Source: Puniceicoccales bacterium
GTDB taxonomy: Bacteria; Verrucomicrobiota; Verrucomicrobiia; Opitutales; JAIRLM01
Direction: 5' to 3'
Assembly (NCBI GenBank): GCA_031281635.1
Contig: JAITFC010000013.1
Location: forward strand, 1-23,510
Length of the DNA stretch: 23,510 bases
Each line of letters begins with the position of its first letter. Position 1 is the first letter of the stretch. This document shows positions 1 to 7,438 of the stretch, one piece after another. The notes under the pieces are model-generated. The model ran no database searches and was not told the origin of the DNA. It worked only from the letters and a program-made list of their open reading frames with translations. The position numbers and the translations under genes were made by a program.

Positions 1-119
1 TGCAGCTGAGCTGGCGACCGTCCATCCGAAAAAATCTCGCCATCGACCTCGGGCTGAAAGGATATACCGGTGCAAGAGAGGGAATTAGCGGGTATGTGCA
101 GGTTTCGCAGGCGCTGTAG
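1..119 (+). CDS. C-terminal end of an autotransporter-like outer-membrane beta-barrel (partial)
   Basis: The frame starting at base 3 is open from the window edge to a TAG at 117-119, giving about 38 residues. The tail contains LAIDLGLKGYTGAREGISGY, which resembles the last strands of type V autotransporter barrels (the usual pattern is DLGVQGYTGKREGVSG followed by one final strand). Such barrels sit in the outer membrane and export or anchor a passenger domain. One oddity is that barrel proteins normally end in an aromatic residue, often F, used in BAM recognition, while this one ends VSQAL. The rest of the gene lies outside the window, so the passenger is unknown. The family call rests on this short tail only. 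Confidence 0.5.
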   Translation, partial: QLSWRPSIRKNLAIDLGLKGYTGAREGISGYVQVSQAL

Positions 120-249
120 AATCGCTCATTTACCGCAACGCAGACTCCATCCGAATCGTTGCAAGATTTTCTTAAGCGTCTTTACCGCTGGAATCAAAAA
201 AAATTCCTAAATTCTTGCATTTTTAAATTGCCTCGCAGAAAAGAGGGGC

Positions 250-1107
250 GTGGTAGATTTTCTTCTCATCGACGGCCATCAACTTGCCTTTCGCTGTTTC
301 TATGGTGTTGGCGAACTATCACGCAGCGATGGATTTCCAACCGGAGCACTCCACGGTTACATTCACTCCATTCTCCGCATGCGAGAGGAAGTTCGTCCGC
401 GGCATACCGTTGTATTTTTTGACCATGGCCGCTGCTTGAAGCGATTGCAGCTACTCCCGACGTACAAGGGTCAGCGCGCTCCCATGCCGGAGAACATGCG
501 TTTGCAACTGCCACACATGCGCGAAGTTGTGCCATTACTCGGTGCCGTGAAAATTGAAAGGGAGGGGACCGAAGCCGACGATTTGCTTGCATCATTGGCA
601 ACGCGGGAGTCAAATCGTGGAAAATCTTCTCTCATAGCCAGTTCGGACAAAGATTTTGCGCAACTTGTTTGCGATCGCATCAAACTTCACGTTCCACCGG
701 CATCGCGCGGAGGTTGCGGGCGATGGACTGCCATGGACGCCGACGCCGTTGAAAAAAAATTTGGAGTCCGTCCCCAGTGCATAGTGGACTATTTGAGCCT
801 CGTCGGCGATTCGTCGGACAATATTCCCGGAGTTCCCGGCGTGGGGGCGAAAACAGCCAGCGAATGGTTGCGGCTCTACGGCAGCATTGAGGGAATTCGG
901 CAGCATCTTGGTGCGCTGTCGCCGCGTTTGGCGAAAAATTTTTTGGCATCCGAGGAAATTCTTGCGCGCACTAGGGAACTTATCCGCTTCGAAACGGCGA
1001 TGGACGTGCCGGAAAGTGACGGAGAACAGTTTGATGGACACGCACTTAAAAATTTTCTTCGCACATTCGAGTTAGATAAACTGGCCAGTAAATTTTTTTT
1101 AGAGTGA
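250..1107 (+). CDS. Stand-alone 5'-3' exonuclease / flap endonuclease (PolA N-terminal family)
   Basis: This 285-aa protein has the domain order of the 5' nuclease module of DNA polymerase I, without a polymerase domain. Visible features are LLIDGH at the N-terminus (Asp8), the arch-side YKGQR near residue 72, the acidic motif GTEADDLLA (residues 107-115), SSDKDF (residues 131-136), and GDSSDNIPGVPGVGAKTA (residues 186-203). The last combines metal-ligand aspartates with the helix-hairpin-helix DNA clamp. Family members remove RNA primers and 5' flaps during Okazaki-fragment maturation and repair. The start is a GTG at 250 with a purine-rich GAGGGG just upstream; the spacing is tight, but the next in-frame ATG (residue 44) is too far into the domain. 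The closest relatives are stand-alone exonucleases of about 250-310 aa, so the length is normal. Confidence 0.9.
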   Translation: MVDFLLIDGHQLAFRCFYGVGELSRSDGFPTGALHGYIHSILRMREEVRPRHTVVFFDHGRCLKRLQLLPTYKGQRAPMPENMRLQLPHMREVVPLLGAVKIEREGTEADDLLASLATRESNRGKSSLIASSDKDFAQLVCDRIKLHVPPASRGGCGRWTAMDADAVEKKFGVRPQCIVDYLSLVGDSSDNIPGVPGVGAKTASEWLRLYGSIEGIRQHLGALSPRLAKNFLASEEILARTRELIRFETAMDVPESDGEQFDGHALKNFLRTFELDKLASKFFLE

Positions 1108-1224
1108 AACTTGCAGAAAATTTTCTTAGTTTTTAGCGGTGGACGGTCGCGTTTTTGGCAAGATCGATTCTTCTCTTCCGGCTTGCATCTAAAAATTTAA
1201 CGCATAACTCCCTCTGCCTAGGCC

Positions 1225-2700
1225 ATGAGTTTTTTCCATTTATTCGCATCATTTTTCCACCGGCGTGCCATTGGGACAATTTTTCCGCTGCCGTTGGAAG
1301 CCTATGGAGCCCTAGAACGGACATCTGCTGCCGATACTCCGCTGAGACAAATTGTTGCGCGGGCGCTGTTGGAGCCGATGAATGTGGTCGTCACTCTGCT
1401 ATTTCTGGCGGCAATTTTACACATATTTTCCGCTGGGCGCATCGCCGCCATTGGACGCAACTGCCGGCGTCGTCTGATCAATCTCCCAGCCAACTGCCTA
1501 AAATCCTGGCTCTTCCGATGGAGCGCGCGATTGTGCAAACTACTCGGTGAGATGGAGTTGGTATTCCTGATTTGGGTGCTTCCACTTTTAATTGCATTCT
1601 GCGTACGCGGCGGTCCAATGTGCTTTTTTCGCTATGTCTCTCGCGATGTCTCTTTTGCGGAACCGATATTCATCTTTGCCGTCATGCTCGTTGCGGCAAC
1701 AAAACCTGTTCTTGACCTCGCCGAGCGCATCCTTGGCCGCATCACATTGTTAGGCAAGGGAACGGTGACGGCGTGGTGGTTCTCCATTTTTTTCTTCACC
1801 CCCTGCTTCGGATCGTTTGTCACAGAGCCGGCGGCTATCACCATCGCTTCGTTACTTTTAGCGCGAAAATTTTATGAATTGCAGCCATCGCCAAAATTTG
1901 CATATGCGTCCGTCGGCCTGCTTTTCGTGTGCATTTCCGTTGGTGGGGCACTGACACACTTTGCCGCGCCCCCAATTCTGATGGTGGCACGGCGCTGGAA
2001 TTGGACACTAAGTCACGTGTTTTTGCACCTCGGGCTGCGGGCCGTACTCGGAATTTTCCTTTCAACGACATTATACGCGCTCTTCTTTCGCAAGGAGTTA
2101 AAGCGTCTATGCGCCGAGGAAAAGCAGAAAAAGCAATCGCAACCCGTCGAAAAAAATTGGCCGCTAGCCCCGCTCTGGCTGTCATTTGTTCACATTTTTT
2201 TCATTGCATGGCTGGTCGTGCACCTGCACTCACCGCTAATTATTTTTTGCAGCTTTTTCTTATTTTCTGCAATTGTGAAACTTACGACCATTCATCAGTC
2301 TCCGCTACGCCTGCGCGAATCTCTTTTTGTGGCAGTTTTTCTGGGTGGACTCGTCATTCACGGCGGTCTGCAGCAGTGGTGGATCGAACCGCTTTTTAGT
2401 CGGCTTAACACGCTGGCACTGTTCTCCTTATCAGCTTTTCTATCCGCGTTCAATGACAATGCCTCCGTTACCTATTTAACCACGCTTGTTCCAAAATTTC
2501 TCAGCGATGTGGCGCTGCAACATGCCATCGTCGCGGGAGCCATCACGAGCGGCGGCCTCACAATCATTGCCAATGCGCCAAACCCGGCCGGCCAAGCACT
2601 ACTGCGGAAATATTTTCCTAACGGTCTATCTCCGTTATTCTTATTCATCTCTGCCTGCCCGGCAACCGCAATCATGGCCGCGTGTTTTCTGGTGGCGTAA
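1225..2700 (+). CDS. Putative Na+/H+ antiporter, PF07399-type membrane protein
   Basis: This 491-aa polytopic membrane protein has about ten or more hydrophobic segments. It carries the pattern FPLPLEAYG near residue 21, EPMNVVVTLLFLAAILHIF near residue 50, and GSFVTEPAAITIASLLLARK in the middle. I recognise these as the putative Na+/H+ antiporter family found in Chlamydiae, Verrucomicrobia and some proteobacteria. The acidic residue in VTEPA and the later SAFNDNASVTYL segment lie within membrane stretches and could take part in ion translocation. It would act in the inner membrane in sodium or pH homeostasis, but transport activity is largely inferred for this family. The ATG at 1225 has only a weak AGG upstream. 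It lies about 117 nt after the exonuclease on the same strand, so co-transcription is possible but not shown. Confidence 0.75.
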   Translation: MSFFHLFASFFHRRAIGTIFPLPLEAYGALERTSAADTPLRQIVARALLEPMNVVVTLLFLAAILHIFSAGRIAAIGRNCRRRLINLPANCLKSWLFRWSARLCKLLGEMELVFLIWVLPLLIAFCVRGGPMCFFRYVSRDVSFAEPIFIFAVMLVAATKPVLDLAERILGRITLLGKGTVTAWWFSIFFFTPCFGSFVTEPAAITIASLLLARKFYELQPSPKFAYASVGLLFVCISVGGALTHFAAPPILMVARRWNWTLSHVFLHLGLRAVLGIFLSTTLYALFFRKELKRLCAEEKQKKQSQPVEKNWPLAPLWLSFVHIFFIAWLVVHLHSPLIIFCSFFLFSAIVKLTTIHQSPLRLRESLFVAVFLGGLVIHGGLQQWWIEPLFSRLNTLALFSLSAFLSAFNDNASVTYLTTLVPKFLSDVALQHAIVAGAITSGGLTIIANAPNPAGQALLRKYFPNGLSPLFLFISACPATAIMAACFLVA

Positions 2701-2791
2701 AAATTCCATGTAGCCGTTTCACTGTAACCCCTCAGCACAATCAGCCGTGTTGGTATTCTGCGATGGGTTTGGATGCGTAGTCCAAAGATAG

Positions 2792-2814
2792 ATCCCAGGC
2801 AACAAACCTAGGAT
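2792..2814 (-). terminator. Possible Rho-independent terminator of rnpB
   Basis: On the minus strand, just past the rnpB 3' end, ATCCTAGG and CCTGGGAT form an 8-bp stem with one G-U pair and a 7-nt loop. Only a weak T-rich tract follows (CTATCTTT), so this is a modest terminator at best. Confidence 0.35.
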
Positions 2815-2820
2815 GAAAAA

Positions 2821-3189
2821 TTTGGGGTAAGCCGGATTCTGTGACGGCGTTTTCGCCGCGGCGCCCATTTATCTAGCCACTTGTGTTTGACAAGCGACTT
2901 CCGCATTTGCGGATGCGACAAACCCGAGATCGTATGGCGGGCCGCCGGATCTCCTATTCTGTCTTGCACCGGATTGGTGTTTTCCTCGCCGCCGCAATTA
3001 CTTGCAAGCGCGGTGAGCTCTTACCTCACCATTTCACCCTTACCCGCATACGCGGGCGGTTTCTTTTCTGTGGCACTGTCCGTTTGAGGGTCTTGACGCC
3101 CCCACCCCCAACTTTCGTTGGGAATCCTCGCCCTACGGTGTCCGGACTTTCCTCTCGTTCCGTAAAACGAGCGGACGCCTTACCACAAA
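2821..3189 (-). ncRNA. rnpB: RNase P RNA, bacterial class A
   Basis: This is the catalytic RNA of RNase P, which trims the 5' leader from pre-tRNAs. On the minus strand the 5' part contains GAGGAAAGTCCGGAC, the conserved CR-I block. The 3' part contains AGAATCCGGCTTA, the conserved 3' signature. The ends were placed from helix P1: TTTGTGGTAAG at 3189-3179 pairs with CTTACCCCAAA at 2831-2821, with one mismatch. The resulting length of 369 nt is normal for class A. Long open frames seen on the plus strand here are coincidental. A candidate promoter and terminator flank it. Confidence 0.95.
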
Positions 3190-3193
3190 GCAT

Positions 3194-3222
3194 ATGGGAA
3201 TGACGTTTGACACGTAAGTCAA
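3194..3222 (-). promoter_or_regulatory. Candidate sigma70-like promoter for rnpB
   Basis: On the minus strand a TTGACT box lies at 3222-3217 and, after 17 nt, TCCCAT at 3199-3194 sits in the -10 position. The -35 is 5/6 to consensus and the -10 is weak (3/6). The predicted transcription start falls within a few bases of the P1-defined RNA 5' end at 3189, which is the main support. Confidence 0.4.
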
Positions 3223-3276
3223 GACATCATCCAGAAAACTTTTTCCAGAATCGACAACTATACTACACGAACGAGA

Positions 3277-3507
3277 CTACGGGCGCAAAGCGCCAATGCC
3301 GGGAAGACTGGGAAAAAATTTCGCGCACAACATGTATAAAGCCACAACTGCCGCGAACGCAAATATCACTTTCAAAATGAGCATTATGTGCATCGCCGAC
3401 CACACAGCCACGAAGCAAATCGCAAACGTTTTCGCATCCGGACTCCGCGTGAAATAACCGCGTATAGCACTCATACAGTCCCGCGCAACCCCATTAATTG
3501 CATCCAT
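3277..3507 (-). CDS. Small hypothetical membrane protein
   Basis: This is a 76-aa ORF of no recognised family. The N-terminal 30 residues are polar. They are followed by a long hydrophobic region, roughly residues 30-62, that could form one or two membrane helices (around CFVAVWSAMHIMLIL and VIFAFAAVVALYML). The ATG at 3507 was chosen because GGTGAG lies just upstream, although the spacing is short. The in-frame ATG at 3546 would add 13 residues but has no ribosome-binding site. The gene lies between rnpB and a degraded region. The coding call rests on the hydrophobic pattern and the possible Shine-Dalgarno sequence only. Confidence 0.45.
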   Translation of the reverse strand: MDAINGVARDCMSAIRGYFTRSPDAKTFAICFVAVWSAMHIMLILKVIFAFAAVVALYMLCAKFFPSLPGIGALRP

Positions 3508-3588
3508 GCTCACCGTGTTGTAAATTACAGTGGAGTTGTCAAGCATGAAATAGAATTTTTACAAAACACGCAGCAAAAGAGAATTACC

Positions 3589-3733
3589 ATGTTTATCGCG
3601 AAAAAATTTCAAAATTTTTTCATCTTTGTTGCTGTCTTTTTTTATTTTACGCGGATGGTTTGTCATCATTGGCGCAGAAACATCAACTTTCCCAACTCCC
3701 GTTCGTCCCTATGGATCGCAGGCTGTTACATAA
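3589..3733 (+). pseudogene. Broken ORF for a short secreted peptide or signal-peptide remnant
   Basis: The ATG at 3589 starts MFIAKKFQNFFIFVAVFF, a Lys-rich then hydrophobic stretch typical of a signal peptide. That frame then runs into unconvincing sequence and stops at 3756. Changing frame at the T7 run near 3640 gives a better continuation, FVIIGAETSTFPTPVRPYG, with a plausible cleavage site at IGA-ET and a TAA at 3731-3733. After that TAA the same frame stays open to 3885, but it reads through the 78-bp inverted-repeat element and so is probably not native coding. I read this as a frameshifted remnant of a small exported protein of unknown function. A purely chance hydrophobic ORF is the alternative. 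Confidence 0.25.
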
Positions 3734-3780
3734 GATATCGCAAGTTTGTCGCGTAAAGATGCTTCTCTAAAAGATTTATT

Positions 3781-3858
3781 AGACCCATTGCAAAATTCAA
3801 GAAAAACGACCGAAAAGCAGCCCGAAGTGTCAAATTTCAAGAATTTCGCAACGGATCT
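3781..3858. repeat. 78-bp inverted-repeat element (MITE-like)
   Basis: The ends AGACCCATTGCAAAATTC (3781-3798) and, on the opposite strand, AGATCCGTTGCGAAATTC (3858-3841) match at 15 of 18 positions. Both are flanked by ATT (3778-3780 and 3859-3861), a possible 3-bp target duplication. The interior has no ORF of its own. The right edge abuts the stop codon of the minus-strand 354-aa gene. The ends belong to the same family as repeats at 19071, 21964, 22255 and 22322. A non-autonomous derivative of an IS is the likely explanation; the parent IS is not in the window. Confidence 0.55.
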
Positions 3859-3859
3859 A

Positions 3860-4924
3860 TTATGGTATGAGCTTGTCAAGTAATAAATCAAATAGCTTTA
3901 CTACTATGCCACAAAATATTATTGGCAGTGCAAAGATCGTGAGAAGAGTTTTCACAACTGTGCCAAATCCCCCTTGCACATCATTTTTATTTATTACAGA
4001 ACAAAGAGTCCGAACATCCATAGAGATATGCATTAAATTTTCGATTAACCAGTTGCGTAAAATCCTAAAACCAGAAGCGAGCTGTAAATGCAACATTCGC
4101 ATTACTGGTTTCAAATCACTCTCACCAGTGATGCTCTCAGATAACAGGAGCGAGGCAATTGCATTAATTGATGCCTGCCGTGTGATATATGTATTCATCA
4201 AACTCCAAAGTAGGCTCGGGGCAGCAATATACAAAAACAATGTCGTTCCAATGACAGAAAAACAGGCAAGCCATATGGCGGACAGTACACATAAGGAAAG
4301 AATCCCAGAAACGCAACGATAAACAAACAAAAGCTTCACCGGGGTATTAAAGCGGCAAGCTACCAGCGCCAATGATTCTGGGGTCGTATGCTCTTGAGGA
4401 ATGTAAAATCGCAGACTCTTCACGCCATCGCTAACATGAAAGTAGTGAACTACGTCTAAAGGATTTCCCCCAATTGCAATGGTCACTTTGCCAGCATGCC
4501 ATTTCTGTTGTTTTGTGATATATTTTCGAATGCCTTCCGCGTTTGACTCACCGGAAACATACGCATTCTGTTCTGCGTTAGTCTTAGCAAGGTGTGTAAT
4601 GAGAGAAAAAAGTATTAAAAACGGTGAAAGAAATGTTTGTACAACAAAGCGGCCGGACGTCCAGAAAAATGCGAAAATACGATCTACTATGGGCGAAGGA
4701 TCGCAGGTTATATCTAACTGTTTTAAGGCACTCGCGAGGATTGGGTTGAAAAGACTTACATATGCGACAGGCTTGCCATTCACCAATAAATTCCTCGCAA
4801 CATGCGTGATGTGTGCGCGATCCAATTCCTTTAGCGCATCAGCGGCAAATGCAGCATCGGCCAATCTAAGGTTAGTCGCAGCGCCGAAAAAAATTTCTAA
4901 AGCCATGGAAGGATTCTTATGCAT
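3860..4924 (-). CDS. Orphan multi-helix membrane protein
   Basis: I do not recognise this 354-aa protein. The N-terminal part is soluble-looking. Hydrophobic stretches follow around residues 83-112 (RIFAFFW to LFSLITHL), a polar domain at about 113-190 (including SGESNAEGIRKYI), a strongly hydrophobic pair at about 195-245, and a last hydrophobic segment near the C-terminus. It lies 37 nt downstream of fabD on the same strand, but composition is visibly AT-richer than fabD and a promoter-like TTGACA/CATAAG lies between them, so it is probably a separate, acquired unit. No Shine-Dalgarno sequence precedes the ATG at 4924. If the predicted promoter is right, the second ATG at 4906 would be read almost leaderless. 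Its stop codon falls at the edge of the 78-bp inverted-repeat element, so its 3' end may have been set by that insertion. Confidence 0.6.
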   Translation of the reverse strand: MHKNPSMALEIFFGAATNLRLADAAFAADALKELDRAHITHVARNLLVNGKPVAYVSLFNPILASALKQLDITCDPSPIVDRIFAFFWTSGRFVVQTFLSPFLILFSLITHLAKTNAEQNAYVSGESNAEGIRKYITKQQKWHAGKVTIAIGGNPLDVVHYFHVSDGVKSLRFYIPQEHTTPESLALVACRFNTPVKLLFVYRCVSGILSLCVLSAIWLACFSVIGTTLFLYIAAPSLLWSLMNTYITRQASINAIASLLLSESITGESDLKPVMRMLHLQLASGFRILRNWLIENLMHISMDVRTLCSVINKNDVQGGFGTVVKTLLTIFALPIIFCGIVVKLFDLLLDKLIP

Positions 4925-4943
4925 GACAGACGCGGAATGTCAA
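4916..4943 (-). promoter_or_regulatory. Candidate promoter for the 354-aa orphan membrane protein
   Basis: On the minus strand a perfect TTGACA at 4943-4938 is followed after 16 nt by CATAAG at 4921-4916 (4/6 to the -10 consensus). It lies in the 37-nt gap after fabD. It overlaps the first ATG (4924), which favours initiation at the ATG at 4906 on a near-leaderless message. Confidence 0.4.
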
Positions 4944-4961
4944 GATTATTTATGTCACCAT

Positions 4962-5873
4962 TTATGCCATCGTCACCCAATCTTCGGCGGACAAAGCGGC
5001 AATTTCTGGAAGATTCTTTTTGGCCAGGCCAACGAGAACTTTCCCGGCACCGCATTCGTAAAATTCTCGCACCCCCAATTGCCAGGCTTCGTGCATGCAG
5101 TCCTCCCAAAGTACCGGTAAAGCAATTTGCCCAACGATATTGCGACGAATTTCTTCCGGAGAACTCATGGCTCGCCCGGTAGCATTGGATAGGACTGGGA
5201 CAAGCGGTTGTTGGATGTCTAATTTTTTCACAAATACTGCAAATTGCTCTCTCGCATCCTGCATGAAAGGACTGTGATAGGCACCGGCAACGTTGAGCGG
5301 GACAGCCCGACGGACACCGAATTCTGCGGCACGGGCAACTGCCTCTGCAATATTTTTCCGCAGGCCGGAAATGACAATCTGCTGCGGCGAATTAAAATTT
5401 GAAACGTACACATCCATCTCCCGGCAAAGATCCTGGATGCGTTCGCGTTCTCCGCCGATTAGACTGGCCATGGCACCGGGATTTTTCTCGCAGGCTTGGC
5501 TCATTAGTTCCGCACGCCGCGCCACAGCGCGCAACCCATCCTCGAAACTTATGGCGGATGCAGCGGCAAGAGCAGTCCACTCGCCCAAACTAAAGCCGCC
5601 GCAAACGCGCAAATCGTGCAAAACATTTTCCCGCTGAAGAATTTTGAAAGCTCCGTAGCCGACGACATAGAGGGCCATCTGGCAAATGTCTGTGCGAGTG
5701 AGTTCTTCGATGGGACCTTCGAAGCAGAGAGTCAAGAGATTGCGCGGGAACAACTGCTCCGCGCGATTGAAGCAATCTGCCATAATTTCCGAATGCTCGT
5801 AAAAAACACGGCCCATGCCGACACACTGCGCTCCTTGCCCGCTAAAAAATACTCCCTGGCCCATGCGCCCCAT
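4962..5873 (-). CDS. fabD: Malonyl-CoA:ACP transacylase (FabD)
   Basis: FabD moves malonyl from CoA to acyl carrier protein, supplying the extender unit for type II fatty-acid synthesis in the cytoplasm. The 303-aa protein shows FSGQGAQ (residues 10-16), the nucleophile elbow GGFSLGEWTA (Ser95), the substrate-binding Arg120 in ARRAELM, NFNSPQQIVISG (159-170) and the catalytic His200 in AYHSPFM. The usual elbow is GHSLGE; here the residue before Ser is Phe. The frame is open further upstream, but the domain begins at MGRMGQGVFF. I chose the ATG at 5873 because GGAAGA lies 9 nt upstream. It is divergent from glmM with about 185 nt between the starts. An acyltransferase domain of another pathway is unlikely given its size and stand-alone form. 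Confidence 0.93.
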   Translation of the reverse strand: MGRMGQGVFFSGQGAQCVGMGRVFYEHSEIMADCFNRAEQLFPRNLLTLCFEGPIEELTRTDICQMALYVVGYGAFKILQRENVLHDLRVCGGFSLGEWTALAAASAISFEDGLRAVARRAELMSQACEKNPGAMASLIGGERERIQDLCREMDVYVSNFNSPQQIVISGLRKNIAEAVARAAEFGVRRAVPLNVAGAYHSPFMQDAREQFAVFVKKLDIQQPLVPVLSNATGRAMSSPEEIRRNIVGQIALPVLWEDCMHEAWQLGVREFYECGAGKVLVGLAKKNLPEIAALSAEDWVTMA

Positions 5874-6058
5874 GGCATATCTTCTTCCGCAAAAAATTAT
5901 TGGGACAAGACTTTTTTGCGTATGCCTCCTGCATGCGGAACAATTCCCATAAGTTTGCCTTTTCGTGGAAATTGTTTGTCGTGCCGCGGGAGAAAGGGAC
6001 AAAACATGCAACTACTTTTGGCTGGCATTTTCGGCAAAATTCTGCTGGAAATCAGTTC

Positions 6059-7402
6059 ATGGTTTGTGAACATATTTTTGGTACCGATGGCATTCGCGGT
6101 ACGGTTGGCAGTCCACTAATCTGTGCAACATTTTTTCAACGTCTCGGCCGCGCACTGGAGAAATTGCTGGAACGGAAGAATTTGCCGCGTCGCATTATCA
6201 TCGGCTGTGACGGGCGCTCTTCGGCGGCAACATTGCGCAACGCTCTACTGTCCGGTCTTTCCGATGCCGTGGAAATTTGGGATATTGGCGTCCTCTCAAC
6301 CCCTGCCATCGCCTCCGCGGTACCATTTTTTGACGCGTCAATTGGCATTTCTTTGACCGCATCCCACAACGGTGCCAGCGATAATGGTGCAAAATTTTTC
6401 GACTGCCGTGGGCACAAATGGTCCGCCGAATGCGAGAGACAGCTGGAGAGAAGTTTCGAAAATATTACTCCAGGCGAAGCCATGCCATGCCATCCGACGG
6501 TGCACAAATGCCATAAAAGAGCGCTGAATAATTACCTACTGTCCTGGCGTAAATATTTTTCGCCCAAAGCATTATCAGGATTGAAGGTTGTTTTGGACAT
6601 GGCCAACGGAGCGGCGTCATACTATGGGGTGCATCTACTGGAATCAATTGGGGCAGAAGTCGTTGCCACTGGTAATGCGCCAAATGGAAATAATATTAAT
6701 AAAAATTGTGGCTCTGAGTGGCCGCACCATCTGCTGGAGACCGTTCGGGCAACGGAGTCTGACTTCGGCTTAGCTCTTGATGGTGACGGAGATAGAGCAT
6801 TGCTTTGCGGCAAAGACGGCTACACCATCGCCGGAGAGCATATTCTAGCGCGGCTGTCCCTGGCGGCATTGCGACAGCATCATGTTTCGCAAATCGTTAC
6901 GACGCAGCAAGCAAACGGAGCCCTCGATGGGTATCTTGCGGCCCACGGCATAGATGTTTTGCGCACGGAAGTCGGCGATCGCAATGTGGCCGAAGCGCTG
7001 GAAAAATATGGCTGCCCACTCGGCGGGGAACCGTCGGGCCACGTGATTTTTTCAAATTGCACCATGGTCGCGGATGGGCTACTGACAGGAGCGTTTTTCC
7101 TGCAAACATTTGCGGAGCAAGAAGCGCAAAAATTCCCGCAAAATTGGCGCTTTCCCCTGCACGCGTACGCATCAACAAATATACCTGTGGCAAAAAAATT
7201 TCCGCTGGACGAGGCAAAATATTTGCAGGAATGCAGAAATCGCGTCGAGGAAAAATTGGGTCTTTCCGGACGAGTTTTCATCCGTTACTCTGGTACGGAG
7301 AATAAGTTGCGAATGTTAGTGGAGGCAACGGACGATGCGCAGGCCCAGGACTTACTCAGCGAATTATCCGACGCGTTTTTCTCCGACGCAGCCAATTTTT
7401 AG
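6059..7402 (+). CDS. glmM: Phosphoglucosamine mutase (GlmM)
   Basis: GlmM interconverts glucosamine-6-phosphate and glucosamine-1-phosphate, on the route to UDP-GlcNAc for peptidoglycan and lipid A. The 447-aa length is standard. Motifs in order are FGTDGIRG (residues 7-14), the phosphoserine loop LTASHNGASDNGAKFF (Ser102), the metal loop DGDGDR (241-246), the sugar-binding GGEPSGH (322-328) and the phosphate-binding RYSGTE (409-414). The GEPSGH form favours GlmM over phosphomannomutase or phosphoglucomutase. The ATG at 6059 is preceded by GGAA at 8-nt spacing and starts right before the conserved FGTDGIRG. In-frame extension upstream is not family-like. It is followed by miaB 36 nt downstream on the same strand. 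Confidence 0.93.
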   Translation: MVCEHIFGTDGIRGTVGSPLICATFFQRLGRALEKLLERKNLPRRIIIGCDGRSSAATLRNALLSGLSDAVEIWDIGVLSTPAIASAVPFFDASIGISLTASHNGASDNGAKFFDCRGHKWSAECERQLERSFENITPGEAMPCHPTVHKCHKRALNNYLLSWRKYFSPKALSGLKVVLDMANGAASYYGVHLLESIGAEVVATGNAPNGNNINKNCGSEWPHHLLETVRATESDFGLALDGDGDRALLCGKDGYTIAGEHILARLSLAALRQHHVSQIVTTQQANGALDGYLAAHGIDVLRTEVGDRNVAEALEKYGCPLGGEPSGHVIFSNCTMVADGLLTGAFFLQTFAEQEAQKFPQNWRFPLHAYASTNIPVAKKFPLDEAKYLQECRNRVEEKLGLSGRVFIRYSGTENKLRMLVEATDDAQAQDLLSELSDAFFSDAANF

Positions 7403-7438
7403 GTTGTCAAAATTTTTTCGCACGCAAGCAAGGACCCA

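Noticed and set aside
1929..2399. 156-aa plus-strand ORF within the antiporter gene
   Set aside because: A shadow frame of the conserved membrane-protein gene.
2881..3203. Plus-strand open frames of 68 and 106 aa
   Set aside because: They lie inside RNase P RNA on the other strand, which explains the sequence fully.
5874..6011. N-terminal extension of FabD by 46 residues
   Set aside because: Not seen in the family. The start at 5873 has a Shine-Dalgarno-like GGAAGA and fits the FabD N-terminus.
5900..6058. N-terminal extension of GlmM
   Set aside because: The conserved FGTDGIRG start and the Shine-Dalgarno sequence place the start at 6059; the extension has no family match.
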